Source: Phoronis australis (taxonomy: Eukaryota; Phoronida; Phoronidae). Taken from it: 64,000 nt of DNA. The translations under genes were made by a program, and so were the position numbers. Under the pieces are notes generated by a model that was not told the origin of the DNA, ran no database searches, and was given only the letters and a program-made list of their open reading frames with translations. The number at the start of each line of letters is the position of its first letter. Position 1 is the stretch's first letter. Shown here piece by piece: positions 33,901 to 45,348 of this stretch. The DNA lies in the NCBI GenBank assembly GCA_002633005.1, contig NMRA01000205.1, forward strand, positions 297,273-361,272, written 5' to 3'.

Positions 33901-36900
33901 TAGCGGATAAATGGGATGAACATACTGCATTCGTTTTTTGCAAATAGTCTTGACCTCTGTCTTGATCTCTGCATTGACCTCTGTCTTGATCTCTGCATTG
34001 ACCTCTGCATTGACCTCTGTATTTACCTCTGTCCAACACAAGAACTCAGCAGAGGCAGATAGAGGTCAAGACAGAGGACAAGACAGAGGTCAATACAGAG
34101 GTCAAGACAATCACAGTCCAATGCTTACTTGCGCATGAGCTACTTGCTCAACTTTTAATTAGTAAAAACTTGGTATAGGTAAATATTTAATGCTAACAAC
34201 CATCAAGTCTGTCTAGTATGGAAAGCCACACACAACACAAAAAGCCATAAACGAAAATAGTGAAAAGATGATACCATTTACTCAATACTTTGTAAAGTTC
34301 TGAAAATTTGAATCAACAATTGAATATTGCATTTGAAATACGTGACTCACTCTGATGTATTCGGGATCATCAGGGTCAAACTGTACCGCGGCTCTGTCCA
34401 AGATGTAAACATAACTGCCTGCTTCAAGTTTGGCCTAAAAGTACAAGAATGGAAGTGCGAAGTACTGAAGCGTGTTATGAGTTTCCAATATTTGCACTGA
34501 ATGAACTATTCAACTTTGATTAGCAACACAGTTACTTTGCACGAACAATAAAGAAAAGCTATTAATTGTTTATCATAAAACCATGAAGTTCTAATCATAA
34601 AATGAGTAAAATCCGTTTTAACATTCCCATCATGCCTCTGAGCCTCTTTCCAGTCCGTTTAAAGCAATTTTGATTGACGAAAAAACAACTTAAAGGAGAA
34701 ACATCAAGAAGCCTTGTTTCTGTGAATTTCTAATCAAGCATATCAAATGTGTAAAGCAAACGCCACTGGGATCTTTTTAAACATTACATTTGCTTTCTTG
34801 TAGTTGGTATCTTTTAAAAATTACAAAACTGAGAACTAAAATCTAATTTTAAGTGTAGTAATATAATTTTTGTTTCTGTGCGCACTGAAATTAAGCATAA
34901 CGCTGAGGCCTAGGAGAAGCAACTTTTCAGCCATGTAGACTAGGCCACACTTTGGATGCGCTTCTGAAAAAAATGGGGCAGATCGTGAAATGTCGCAATT
35001 GTTTCGATTGTGACATAACATATCAGGCAAATGCCACGTTATGTTGCAAAACTGATTTTGTGACATATCTCTGACACACAGGTGCCAAACACAACCTGGT
35101 ACTTTGCTTCATAGTTGTGCATTACTGACTCACCCGGCCCTTCAGGTAAGTCTGTATTCACCTTAGTTTGAACGAAACCTTTTGGTCTCATAAGACACAA
35201 CTAATGCCAGGTTTGCTGTTACAGGATTCCGTCCGCACACTAAGGAAATTTCAGAAGCCAGATGGAATCACTTACTTCAAGAAACTCTGGTTGGAAAACT
35301 TTGGGCACGTGAATCTTACGACCGGCTGTTGGATGGTAAATTTGGTTCATGCGGTGTCGTTCTTCCCACGAGGCATGTCGCAAAACTCCGCCTGGTTCGC
35401 GAACAACTATAAGTCGGTCCTGAAAAGGCATGTCTTTTTCTAGAGCTAATATATTTTTGTACAGAAAATTCACACAACTGACATCCTTACGATACATAAA
35501 CAAGAGCAATGTGGAGCGTTCAAATGCACCCACGAATGCACCGTAAACGGTGTGAATCAAGCGGTGTTTATTTGCAACATAGAAAGGGCTACTAGATGAT
35601 GCAAAATATGTCGAATCCTTCCGAAAACTGGTATGTGTCATCAAAGCTATTTACCAAATTTCATAAAACGAAAACGAAAAAAATGGAATTTCCACTAGAA
35701 GGTTACAGGCGCAAAAAACATAACTGCCACTAAGAGGCGCCACCGTAGATGAAGTCATCGGAAAATCATCGCCAGATTTCCTCTTCATATTAGGAACATA
35801 CATTTCCAATTTCCACAACCATCATTAGAGTGGTTTGGTTGATAGAGGAGCAGACGCCAAATAACAAGACCTGAAAACAGTAAAAATGGCCACAAGGTGG
35901 CGCAAAACACCACAAATCAAACCAAAAACTGTAGGATAGCGTCAACTCACTAATTTGATGAAAATCCACTGAAGACCTAGAGATCAATGTAACAACTAAA
36001 ATTCCCACTAGGGGACACACAGGTAGTCGAATCCATCATGAAGTCATTGTCGTTTGTTGTCACACTTGCTAAATTTTATAAAGATCCTACAGAGGGTTTA
36101 GGAGATACAGCCATAGGCATAAAAAACTGCCACTAGGAGGCACCACAGTTGTCGAGGTTGTCGGAAAATCATTGTCAGCTCTTCTCTTCACATTACGAAC
36201 ATACATGCCAATTTCCACAATCATCCTTGGAGTGGTTTGGTTGAAAGAAGGGCAGATGCCAAAAAGCAGACTCGAAAACAGTAAAAACAGCCACAAGGTG
36301 GCGAAAATTAATGCTTCGCTTTCAACCAAAAACTGGATAATGGCATCATCTCACTACATGCCTATCTGCCAAATTTTATGAAAATCCATCGACAACCTTT
36401 GAAGATACAGAGGTAAACATAAAAAATAAAGTTGCCGCTAGGGGGCACACCGGTAGCCCAATCCGTCCAAAAGTCCTTTGCTGTCAACTTCATATAAATA
36501 CACCAGCAAAATTCAATAAAGATCCTGTACAGCGTTTAGGAGATACAGCCATGGGCGCAAAAAACAAACAAACCTGCCACTAGGAGGCGCCACAGAAGTC
36601 AGTCATCGGAAAATCATTGTCAGCCGCCCTCTTCACAGTAAGAACATAATTATATACCAATTTAAAATTTCAAAATCATCCCTATAGCAGTTTGGTTGAC
36701 GGAAGGGCAGACGCCAAAAAACAGACTCAAAAACAGTAAAACATGGCCACAAGGTGGCGCAAAATACCTCGAATCCGTCCGAAAACAGGAGTATGGCATA
36801 ATCTCACTAATAGATGCCCAACAGCCACATTTTATGAAACTCAGTTGAGGAACTCCAAAAATACAGTGGTAAGCGTAAAAAAGTAAAATTGTCACTAGGG

Positions 36901-39900
36901 GGCACATCGGTAGTCGGAGAGGTCCCAAATTCATCGTCGTCTGTCTTCAACTTCATAGGAATACATCTCCTAAATCTCATCAAGATCTTGTGAGGGGTTT
37001 AGGAGAACAGCTATGGACGCCCAGACAGACATGACGGCAATATGCGACCATACATAAATATGTGGGCGCATAAAAAGCGATGAAAGAAGACAAAAGAATC
37101 GAAGAATAAACATTCTAAGTCACATGTCAACGCATGCTGAGTTACATACATGACAGTTGAAATATCAAAACATCAGCTTCATGTAGCAGTTGCTACGCAG
37201 TCTTCTTACCCGGTCATGAAGACCGAAGGAAATGTCAGTGAAGACCAGTTTAGCGTCATCCTTATCATGTTTATCCAGAGAACTGTCAGCAGAAATGACC
37301 TTGTCGGTGGGCTCACGAGGGGAGAGTACAGGAGGAGGTTGAAGGAAAGGTCTCACACGCTCCATGGCAGCCTCTTGGGCCTGAAAGACAAGCAGAAAAC
37401 TTCAATCTAAAGAATGTGGAATGATGAGCCAACAAAGTTCAAATTTGAACAAATTGCAAGACAATGGCGCAATTTTATTGTGAGGAACGCAGTGTTCACA
37501 GTGCTCTTTCTCAGTGGGGCCATGGTAAGAGTTTTGTTCTTTCTAACAAAGAGAAGCTATAGTCTAACGAGAGTCAAAATTCAAAAGGACCCAGAAACAC
37601 ATTTGTACAAATTGTCAAATTCGAAACTATTTGCTTCAGTCTACAGATTCAATTTTCACGGTGTTAAAGTCCCAAGTTAAAAAGGTAATTTCTTAACACC
37701 AGCTCTTGAATGCTGCAAGTTATACAAACATAATTAACAAGTTATAACTGTTACAATGTTTTACATCTAATTCAAATGAAAACATGACACCACCTGTTGC
37801 AGCTGTCTGTCAGTCAATAGCTTATACTCAGGGACATCTAATGGTTCCCGTTTGGTCTTGAACAATCTATCTACGTAGTGTCTGGTGATCTTTTGTAAAA
37901 TGTCCTGCACTCTGGGCTCAATGAAGAGGAGGCTGGCTCGCTTATTGAAGGCTGGTGATTCTATGATGGCAGAATAAAGACGACATTAAAAGGGTATCGC
38001 AAATGTTTTTTATGAGCATATAGTGGGCTCACTTCCAACTTGGGATAACCGTATCTATTTTCATGGCGTGTCTCACCTCATCCCAACTTTGCAATGGTCA
38101 AAAAGATGAGCACAATCAGTTTTACACGATTGTGGTACAGAGTGCTGCTCATAGTTTGCATTTTTCATTGTGTCATACTGCGATAAACTAAGCCAGAAGT
38201 TGCAGATTTTTGGGACTCTGAAAGCGTTATAATGGGCAAGGTAAGTGTCGGATGACTTCCAGATTTTGCACAGACCCCAACAGTCATTAGCTCTACATGT
38301 AGATATGATGATTTCACGATGATTTGACCAGTAGACTTACCCATGCAGTGTGAAATTTCAAGGTCTATGCGAAGCTAACACACAGTGGTTCATTGCTGTA
38401 TTTTGAAGTTAATCTTCATACAGCTATTTCATTGGCTACTTGTAGACTGTACCACTGTCTGAACAGGGCCATCAGGGTTGGCAAATATGGTGGCCATCCC
38501 TAAGGCCACCACAAGCTAGAAATTATGCATCACACAGGCTAAACCATCAACAAGTCCCTTTCAAGCATAGAAGGGCACCTTTGTAAGTCACCGGTGCCTT
38601 TAGACCCTTCCAGCTCAAACAAATACTTTGGTAATTAAGATTTCTTTTCAATACGTCTCTTAATTCACCAACAATGCCATGGAGGTGAACCTCGATGTGA
38701 TTAAAAAAACTACATGCCATAGACTGTTAAACATGACCAGTTATGTAATAAAAACAGTAAACGACTCTGTTCACAATTTCGTTCATGGCACAAAAGACTG
38801 CTGTTTGGAAAATTTTGATTTTGGGAGTATATGTTCAAGCTACTGGCTCCAAAGGTGTTCATCTACACTCAAAAGGTACGTGGCAATGGTCATTATTCAG
38901 CGAAAGCTGGTCCCAGTAAGCCATTTTGAGGCAGGACCATTTACTATTCAGAAAAAAAATGTGAGCGAGTTGTAAAGATTTTAAGACCCCAACTGCTTCC
39001 AAAGGTGTCCATATAAACTTGAAAGGCACATAAAGTAATGACCTTAATAGTACTCAGCTCTTAAACAGAGATGAAGGTCCACCAGAAGGCTTATCTCCAC
39101 TTGGTGAAATGGATATAAACCAAAAGAATGGGAGGAAAATTCTTGTTCAGTGGGATAATACTACGTAACTATGTTTAGAAAACTGGAAACAGCTTTACCA
39201 GTTACATTTTGCCTCTTTACCTTCCTCTAACAACAATGGATCAAATGAATCATTTGCCATCTTCTACTTCTAGTTCTACCCTTAGTTTTTTTTTTACCTT
39301 ATAACGTCATGAAGTGACCCGAATGCCAGCCAAATAGCCCAATGAATTCTTAAGTTCACCGGTAGATTAAAAGATGCAAATGGCGAAGTGACAAGCCAAA
39401 AGTAAAAATCGAATCTACGAGTGAAAAAGTTCTTTCAAAGCCTGTATGGAAATCAAGCCTTTGCTTTGACAAACTTATAATGCGCCATGTTTTGGGCTAA
39501 AACAATGGGACAATTAGTGAATTAGTAGCTTCAAAAGCGATTGTTACAATGCAATATCTCTGGAAGTATTTTAGGTACAAATGTAAAAAAAAGGTATTTT
39601 TGGAAAGCTCTTGATGAGAGCTTTCTAATGACATCAAAATTAATGGTAAGTTTTGAAAAAAAAAAATTTGTCACGTCCCTATTGACAAAGGCTCGATTTC
39701 CCTGCAGTAATATTCGCTGCATTATTTCTTAAAATAAATGTGTTCACGCGATCGCCATTTCGACGCAAAATTCGAGTCTGATGTGTGTGGCACTTGATTC
39801 CATATTTTCACTGAGCAGACCTCCAACAGTCTTTAACTAAAGTAAGAAAGGTTAGTTTACCGTCCAGGTGTTGGCAAAATTTTCGACGACAGCTGAACAT

Positions 39901-40061
39901 CAATCAAAGTGGGGTTACTATCAGGACCTAATAAAATACGAACCATTTGCAGAATTACTAGAGCAGCATCTGGCGCAGAGATGAGAAATGACGTTTGAAT
40001 TTAGTCTCTTATTTTCTAATAATTTTCTGAGACACATCCATGTCCTCCTGGTCGCCGCCAT
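30915..40061 (-). CDS. MRPS22: MRPS22: small-subunit mitochondrial ribosomal protein mS22, whole gene
   Basis: Eight exons on the minus strand join in phase: 40061-39944, 37960-37794, 37380-37210, 35419-35276, 34434-34351, 33225-33080, 32446-32335 and 31004-30915. The product is about 343 residues (human 360). Matches to human MRPS22 include VQDILQKITR (VQSILTKMTG), EYKLLTDRQLQQ (TYKLMTQAQLEE), LVFTDISFGLHDR (YVFTDISYSIPHR), IVVREPGGVLRHASWEER (IVVREPSGTLRKASWEER), YDELRSTRHFGNMAFYLV (YDLLRSTRYFGGMVWYFV) and DTIQRD (DQIQRD). The first exon encodes an Arg/Lys-rich, acid-poor start (MAATRRTWMCLRKLL), as expected of a mitochondrial presequence. The protein is a metazoan-type component of the 28S subunit and acts in mitochondrial translation. 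The stop is TGA at 30917-30915. Confidence 0.95.
33947..34109. repeat. Inverted 12-bp minisatellite
   Basis: About seven units of the type GACCTCTGTCTT / GACCTCTGCATT occupy 33947-34032. After a 27-base spacer, about four units of the complementary type AGAGGTCAAGAC / AGAGGTCAATAC occupy 34060-34109. The two halves can pair into a hairpin. Open frames on both strands across it (RGQ and SVLI repeats) are products of the repetition. It lies in an MRPS22 intron. Confidence 0.88.
35600..37071 (-). mobile_element. Repeat element with CTCF-like motifs, right (inverted) copy
   Basis: This is the inverted relative of 28331-29575. It ends with the same palindromic hairpin at 37042-37071 (ATGCGACCATACATAAATA, TGTGGGCGCAT). 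Tandem units of about 500 bases carry plus-strand motifs: CCACAAGGTGGCGC (35890, 36747), CCACTAGGGGACAC (36005), CCACTAGGAGGCAC (36130), CCACAAGGTGGCGA (36291), CCGCTAGGGGGCAC (36435), CCACTAGGAGGCGC (36577) and TCACTAGGGGGCAC (36892). It lies in the MRPS22 intron between exons 35276-35419 and 37210-37380. The left border is approximate. Confidence 0.75.
39045..39245. repeat. Dispersed repeat, copy 2 (partner of 4811-5030)
   Basis: This shares GTACTCAGCTCTTAAACAG, TTGGTGAAATGGATA and AAACCAAAAGAATGGGAGG with the segment at 4811-5030, in the same orientation. It lies in MRPS22 intron 1. Some similarity continues upstream (GGCAGGACC), so the element may be longer. Confidence 0.65.
39944..40061 (-). 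CDS. MRPS22: MRPS22 exon 1: mitochondrial targeting presequence
   Basis: On the minus strand the ATG at 40061 starts 39 codons plus one base. The stretch has many Arg and Lys residues and almost no acidic residues, typical of a matrix presequence. The donor reads G|GTTCGT, which is weaker than the other donors. The one-base overhang joins the AA at 37960 to give a glutamate codon and SAN-ESPAFNKR, in phase. The assignment rests on phase, presequence character and position, not on strong similarity. Confidence 0.75.
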
Positions 40062-40629
40062 ATTTTTAGTACCCAAACCCAACACAAATGTCGCTGATGT
40101 TAACTTTTGCGCCCTCTTTTGGTAGTAAACTAAATAAACACTTATTTACAGGAAAACGGCATTGATATGTGAATTTGCAAACAACATTCCTTTTGGAATC
40201 CATGTTTGAAACAACTTTCTTACTTTCATTTGTTAAAATCACAGCATTTCTTTAATAAGTTTGACTGTTTTGTTGCTTTTTCGCGCATAGCAACAGGACA
40301 ATTGTAGCAACCAGAGACTGTCGGTAGTTTGTCTAACCTTCCGATATACAAATAGGTCTTAAAATTGCTTTATGACACAATAATGGAAATAAAATTTTAT
40401 TATGTTCCAAAAAATCATATTATTTACGTTTGAAATGGTATTTTACAATGCAAGGATGCATATTCCTAATAGTTTTGACCAATTCTAAAGTTAGAAAGTA
40501 GGTCGCGCATGAATTTGAAAAGTTTTCGATGTGACCAAAGTTGCGGATTAGCTTGGCCAGCAACCAGTCATAAACTTAACTTCTTAGTGGACAGGTGGGA
40601 TTTATACAGTAATTAACAGATTAACCGAC
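40062..40629. promoter_or_regulatory. Shared promoter region of MRPS22 and CFAP107
   Basis: The two start codons face away from each other with 568 bases between them, so both promoters and 5' UTRs must lie here or overlap the first exons. AGCAAC half-sites occur at 40289, 40306 and 40559, and the opposite GTTGCT at 40272. These resemble halves of the RFX X-box that drives ciliary genes, but no full X-box was found. A CTCF-like GCGCCCTCTTTTGG lies at 40109-40122. No TATA box is evident. Confidence 0.6.
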
Positions 40630-42628
40630 ATGTCACACGACGATCCTCGCAAATGGCATATGCCTGGTTGGCGAATAGAGCAGCGGTTTGCCCCCGGAGT
40701 GTTGATAGGAAACTGGAGTGAAGAAAGATATAAGGTATGGGATAACTTGTAGGCCTACGTGAAAAATCGGCTTTCGCGCAATTTTCTGCCCGACATGAAA
40801 AGGTGTGCCAAGGGCACTATTCCATAGTAGTAATGGCCATATACAACAGCTAGAACAGTAACCACGACTGTGACCGTTTTGCTCCCAACGTGGATTCTTT
40901 TTTTCTGGTTGATTTTTTGGTTTTACAGTTGAGTAGAATTTGTCGAAAAAAAACTAGGTACAGAGCCCGGGTTATTTGTTCACTTTGTCCGCGGCAAGTA
41001 GGCCCTACATTGCAACTATTTAACTGCACTCTGCAGTATTGGAGTGATAAGATTTTCTGGGATTTTTGTTATTTCAGAGTGATGATGGTTAATTATGTTG
41101 TAATCGAGCTCTGTTTTCATTCATTTCAGTTTGAGAGGGGAACTCATCCCAAACTTTCCACAAACCGAAGAGATTTTAAGACCTATCCTGGAGTTCAGCC
41201 AGATGTTACTGTAAGAAGAAAAGTAAAACTCAGGGATGAGGGTGTCGATAAAACAAGGTTCTTCCACCACCATGGCACGAAATACTCCAATAACATGATC
41301 TCCTGGTATGATGAAAATTTCAACAAACGCGAGAGGGAGCCTCAAGACAGACTGCCTGAACTGAGGACATGGAACAGTCACCGGTTGTCATGGTTACCAG
41401 AAAAATCTGATCATCCAATGAATGGTTAGTTTATGTTTCCTCATAGTTTGCCCAGTAGAAAAAAAATTGTTAAAAGAACACTAGGCTGTTAGCATTTCAC
41501 GAACAAACCACGTACTGGTGAAGTTGAAATTCACCCAGTTCAGCAGCTGGCTAAATGAAAATCAGATTAGCCGGCCTTTCACTTTCAATTTCAAATGATT
41601 TTCTCATGAATTTGGAGGTTTGAAAGAAAGCTCTTTTAGTTTGAAAAATCTTCTAAATCGACAAACTTGATTAATTGATGACTTCATGGGTCACTCAACT
41701 GACAGTGCCTTCTTTGAGACAACATGAGGAATTTTTTGTGATGTGCTTTGATCACACTGGGGAGGTGTTAATTGTGCAGGTCTGGTGCCTGAGTCAGGTT
41801 GGATGGAAATTGTTAAAACAGAGCTTAGTGTTCTTTTAATGTATTCCGAATACATTGAGTCAGCATGAACAATGTGCAAAAATTTGGTTTAACTATGGTA
41901 TCAGAGGAATTACTAGTAACTCAGTCCCAATTAATGCATCCCAGTAACTAGTGTGATTTACTCTTGTAATCAATACTAAATTGGTTATTAGGTTCTGAAC
42001 TAAGTGGCATTACCATGTGTAATACTGTTATTCTGCTTTGACTGATTTAGCTCTTGCAGGAACTGCGATTTACTAATTACCTGGTGTTTCTATGGTTAAA
42101 CCATACTTGAAACTTGCATAAAAAAACTCTGGTGTTTTTTATGTTAAACTAGTATTTTCCATTAGAATCACTGTGCTATTTACCATGTCGAATTATTCTC
42201 AAATAGTGCTTTTGTTTGTATGCATTTTATGTCTTGTTTGCAGCAATTGCAGAAAGATGCACTGCATCGGTTTCAGAAGTCTTGAGACTTTGTTTTAATT
42301 GAAATGTACCAAGACTCTGTGTGCTTTCAACTATATAGCTGACATTTAACGCAATCCGTTTTTCTTCGCAGGTGCCCCTACCAGGTTTGGTTTGTATGAA
42401 AGCTTACAAGAGAAATGGCGAAAAGAACAAGAACAAGATGACATGGCATATACAAGTATTTACTCTGGTGCATTCACCAAGAAAGACATTGAACCAACCC
42501 CGAGATATGCCGTTCCCAGAGAAATGTCAACATTGGTTCACAAATATAATAACCTTAACCAAGACTTGCAGCTACGGAATGTACGAGTTTTAAAGATGCC
42601 AGAAGTGCTGTCAACAGTGCCAAGCTAA
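40630..42628 (+). CDS. CFAP107: CFAP107 (C1orf158 orthologue): ciliary doublet inner-wall protein
   Basis: Three exons (40630-40734, 41130-41424, 42372-42628) give a 218-residue protein ending in TAA. Matches to human CFAP107 include WRIEQRFAPGVLIGNWSEER (human WQIETKYSTKVLTGNWMEER), the pair LRTWNSHRLSWLPEKSD (LRTWNGQKLLWLPEKSD) and APTRFGLYESLQ (PPTNYGLYEQLK). The family is known as microtubule inner proteins that bind inside the A-tubule of axonemal doublets. The C-terminal third is lysine- and glutamine-rich and less conserved. The start ATG is the first in the exon and gives the expected length before the conserved W. An open frame running upstream of 41130 into intron 1 is not coding. 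Confidence 0.94.
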
Positions 42629-42759
42629 GCGAGAAAGCAGTGAATGGGAACATTATTTATTAGTCAATAGATGTATAGAGCTGTCGTTGACAGTGATGGT
42701 GATAAAATGGTACAAACTAAGAAGTCAGGAGTGCAGAGATGAATGTTATCATAGTTGTA

Positions 42760-42765
42760 AATAAA
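42760..42765 (+). terminator. Poly(A) signal of CFAP107
   Basis: AATAAA lies 132 bases after the CFAP107 stop codon, followed by T-rich sequence (TTTTGGTAGTTTTAT). The spacing is normal for a short 3' UTR. Confidence 0.6.
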
Positions 42766-44686
42766 CAGTTTAGTCAACCTTCAATTTTGGTAGTTTTATA
42801 TTGAATTTTAAAGCCTTTTCTAAAATGCAACTTTAACTGCTTTCTGATAGCAATGTTATTTTTATTTTAATATTAATACATTTTCTGGCTGAAAATTAAG
42901 CATTTGTCATTGGTTGGTTGTTACCTGCAATGTTCAGACTTCCGAAGGATTTCGCTGATGTTGATAACTTTAGATGCTCAATTTTGTTTAAATATTGTGA
43001 ATTTCCACATTTGAAAAATCTTAGATGTGAACTTGGCAAAAACTTGCAACTTATATTAGCCATGAAATGTTACTGTCATTTATAACTTTTGCACAAAACT
43101 CGACTCGTAGGGTTTGCCACCGGCTTTATTTCAGTGTTATATTATTTTTTATGCATCAATACTTCTGCAATGATGCCTTCTAGCTGCCCAGTTGTGGAGA
43201 GTAATTGACTCTTGATATTACTGTTCTCTAAAACTGCTGATTATTTTGCTCATAATTTTTATCTTCAATTGCTCAAGAAGTACAGTCTGTGCAAATGCCA
43301 TTATTGTCATGAATGTGATTGTCATGAAAGTAGGTGTTTAAAGAGGTGCTTGTACTTGGATGTAAATTGATGTTACATATCAATATACTGTCTATTTTCG
43401 GACTTGTTGTTCTTTTTATGAATAGTTTACAATTATCATCATTGTCACAAGTTTATCAAACTTACAGTACAGGAAAAAAGAAATCAGTCCTTTCCTGTCG
43501 TGGTGACTAACTCTACAACTGTTATTAAAATCTCTTGGTCTATTTACACAGACCTCTTGTCAGAGCGGTTTTAGAAAGTCTTGACTAACACCAAAAATTA
43601 CGGGTCAGAACTATTGCGGTAGCAGAATTTTAATTGTAGAATGGGTTTGGCTAACTCAAACTTTCCCATTAATTCCTCTTCATTCTCGGTCATGAGGGAA
43701 GACTACAGTGACAATTCTGCATCCGCTCAGACGTCACGACAGGAAATTCTGGGCCATTTTGTCCAATACATTTGGCATGTACTGTGCACTTTTCCCTACC
43801 CCTTCAAAGTGTGTAAACATGTTTATATTTTTACCAACAGTTCCTTTACATGGTATGTATACATCAGCTACTACTGAAATGCCTAGATTTCCCATCAGGG
43901 ATCGTGACTTGATTGTCATATTTTTAGTGATGAAAAATGCAATAAGTAAAGCGTTGCATTAAGTTGTTGCATCTCGCCATTTTTACGGCATAAGAGTGTA
44001 TGCCAGTAGCAAATATAAACCCCCTAAATTGAACATTTTGTACACTCGTGAAAATGGCGTTTATTAAACAGTACTTTAAATTACCATCCAAAAAATCTTG
44101 CCAATGTAGGACCGATTGTGTGGGTGCAAGAAATGTATTACTTTCTCATTGCAGAAGACGACTAGCATCAACCATTTTCCAGTTCTGTACAGTAACTACC
44201 ATTGTATGACTATCTAAAAATAGTGGGCATTCTCAGAGCTGAAAGCCCATGAAGATGGCAAAAAGACAATTTTGGCAGTATTTTGGCTGAAATTGAGATA
44301 CATGGACAGCAAATGTTTTCTGGCTGCATGAATTGTGCTAGGCCTGCAGTGCAAATTGCATAGTCAAAATGGCTTGCAATGTGAAGCAAAAGTCATCTGT
44401 GAGAACAAAAACAGCATGAGATGCACTCAGGCTGGTCTAAAGTCCCATTTTTTCTGAAATGTCATTCCTGAGTTAATTTTTGGGGTACAGAATTCTGTTT
44501 TGGACAAATTCATGGTAATCATCCGCTATCACTAAACAAGCCAAAGAAATAAATACACACAATTTTTATAAATAAAACTGTAAATCATACAGTCACATAT
44601 TTCCAAGCACCATATCACATTGTCAAAACACATTCAAATACACGCTGCTTTTCCACTTTATCTGCACTTGGTTGTCAAAGTGATCT

Positions 44687-44968
44687 GGGCTCTGTTTCAT
44701 GAACAGTGACTTACATGTAAGACAGAAACTTGGTCTTACGCTCTCACTTCACAATTACCAAAATGAATAAAGGTTTAGTATTGTAATTATTATCATTGCC
44801 TGGAAATAATTTGTACAAAATTTCAAAATAAGTAGCAGCTATGGATATAATCTCAAGTACTTCGTACTTTTGTTAAGTGAGTTATAATTATAGCTCAGAC
44901 ATACTTTTGAGAAGTCTAAGACCAAATTTCTGTCTTGAGTCTCGAGTCACTCCCACCAGACAGACTCC
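44687..44968. mobile_element. Fold-back element, copy A
   Basis: The left part (TGACTTACATGTAAGACAG, CTTGGTCTTACGCTC) pairs with the right part (AGTCTAAGACCAAATTTCTG, CTTGAGTCTCGAGTCAC). A second element with the same build lies 660 bases further on, and the CTTAAG-rich element at 16100-16337 is similar in style. It has no open frame; a MITE is likely. Confidence 0.55.
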
Positions 44969-45348
44969 TGGGAAAAGTTAATGCAATTCTATAACATAGA
45001 CCAGCGACAACCGTGACAAATAAGTATTCAACTAAAACATCACACGATAGATGATAAAAAATTAAAGACCCATACAGTGATGATTCACGATCAAGTCAAA
45101 ACTGCCAACTTAAAGCTGCAATATACACAGTTTGCAGTTAAAGTTCAAGACTCGTCAATGAGTATAAGATTGGTAACTAAAATTGTCGTGTAAAATTAGA
45201 AAACACGGTCCAACTTGTCAAATAGAATAGGAATAAGAAAATGACAACTGTACCACATGCCAAGTGTTAGTATGAACAGTCGTACATATGCTTCGAGAAT
45301 TCTTTAAAGTAAATAATTATTCAGTGTTAAGCCACCCAAAACCCCAGG

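Noticed and set aside
33938-34138. Repetitive proteins (SVLISALT or DRGQ repeats) encoded at the inverted minisatellite
   Set aside because: Both strands are open only because the unit is 12 bases. There is no start context, splice support or known family.
40890-41429. 179-codon open frame at the start of CFAP107 exon 2
   Set aside because: Only the part from 41130 aligns with CFAP107. A good acceptor (TTTCATTTCAG) stands at 41129, and the upstream part is intron sequence without similarity.
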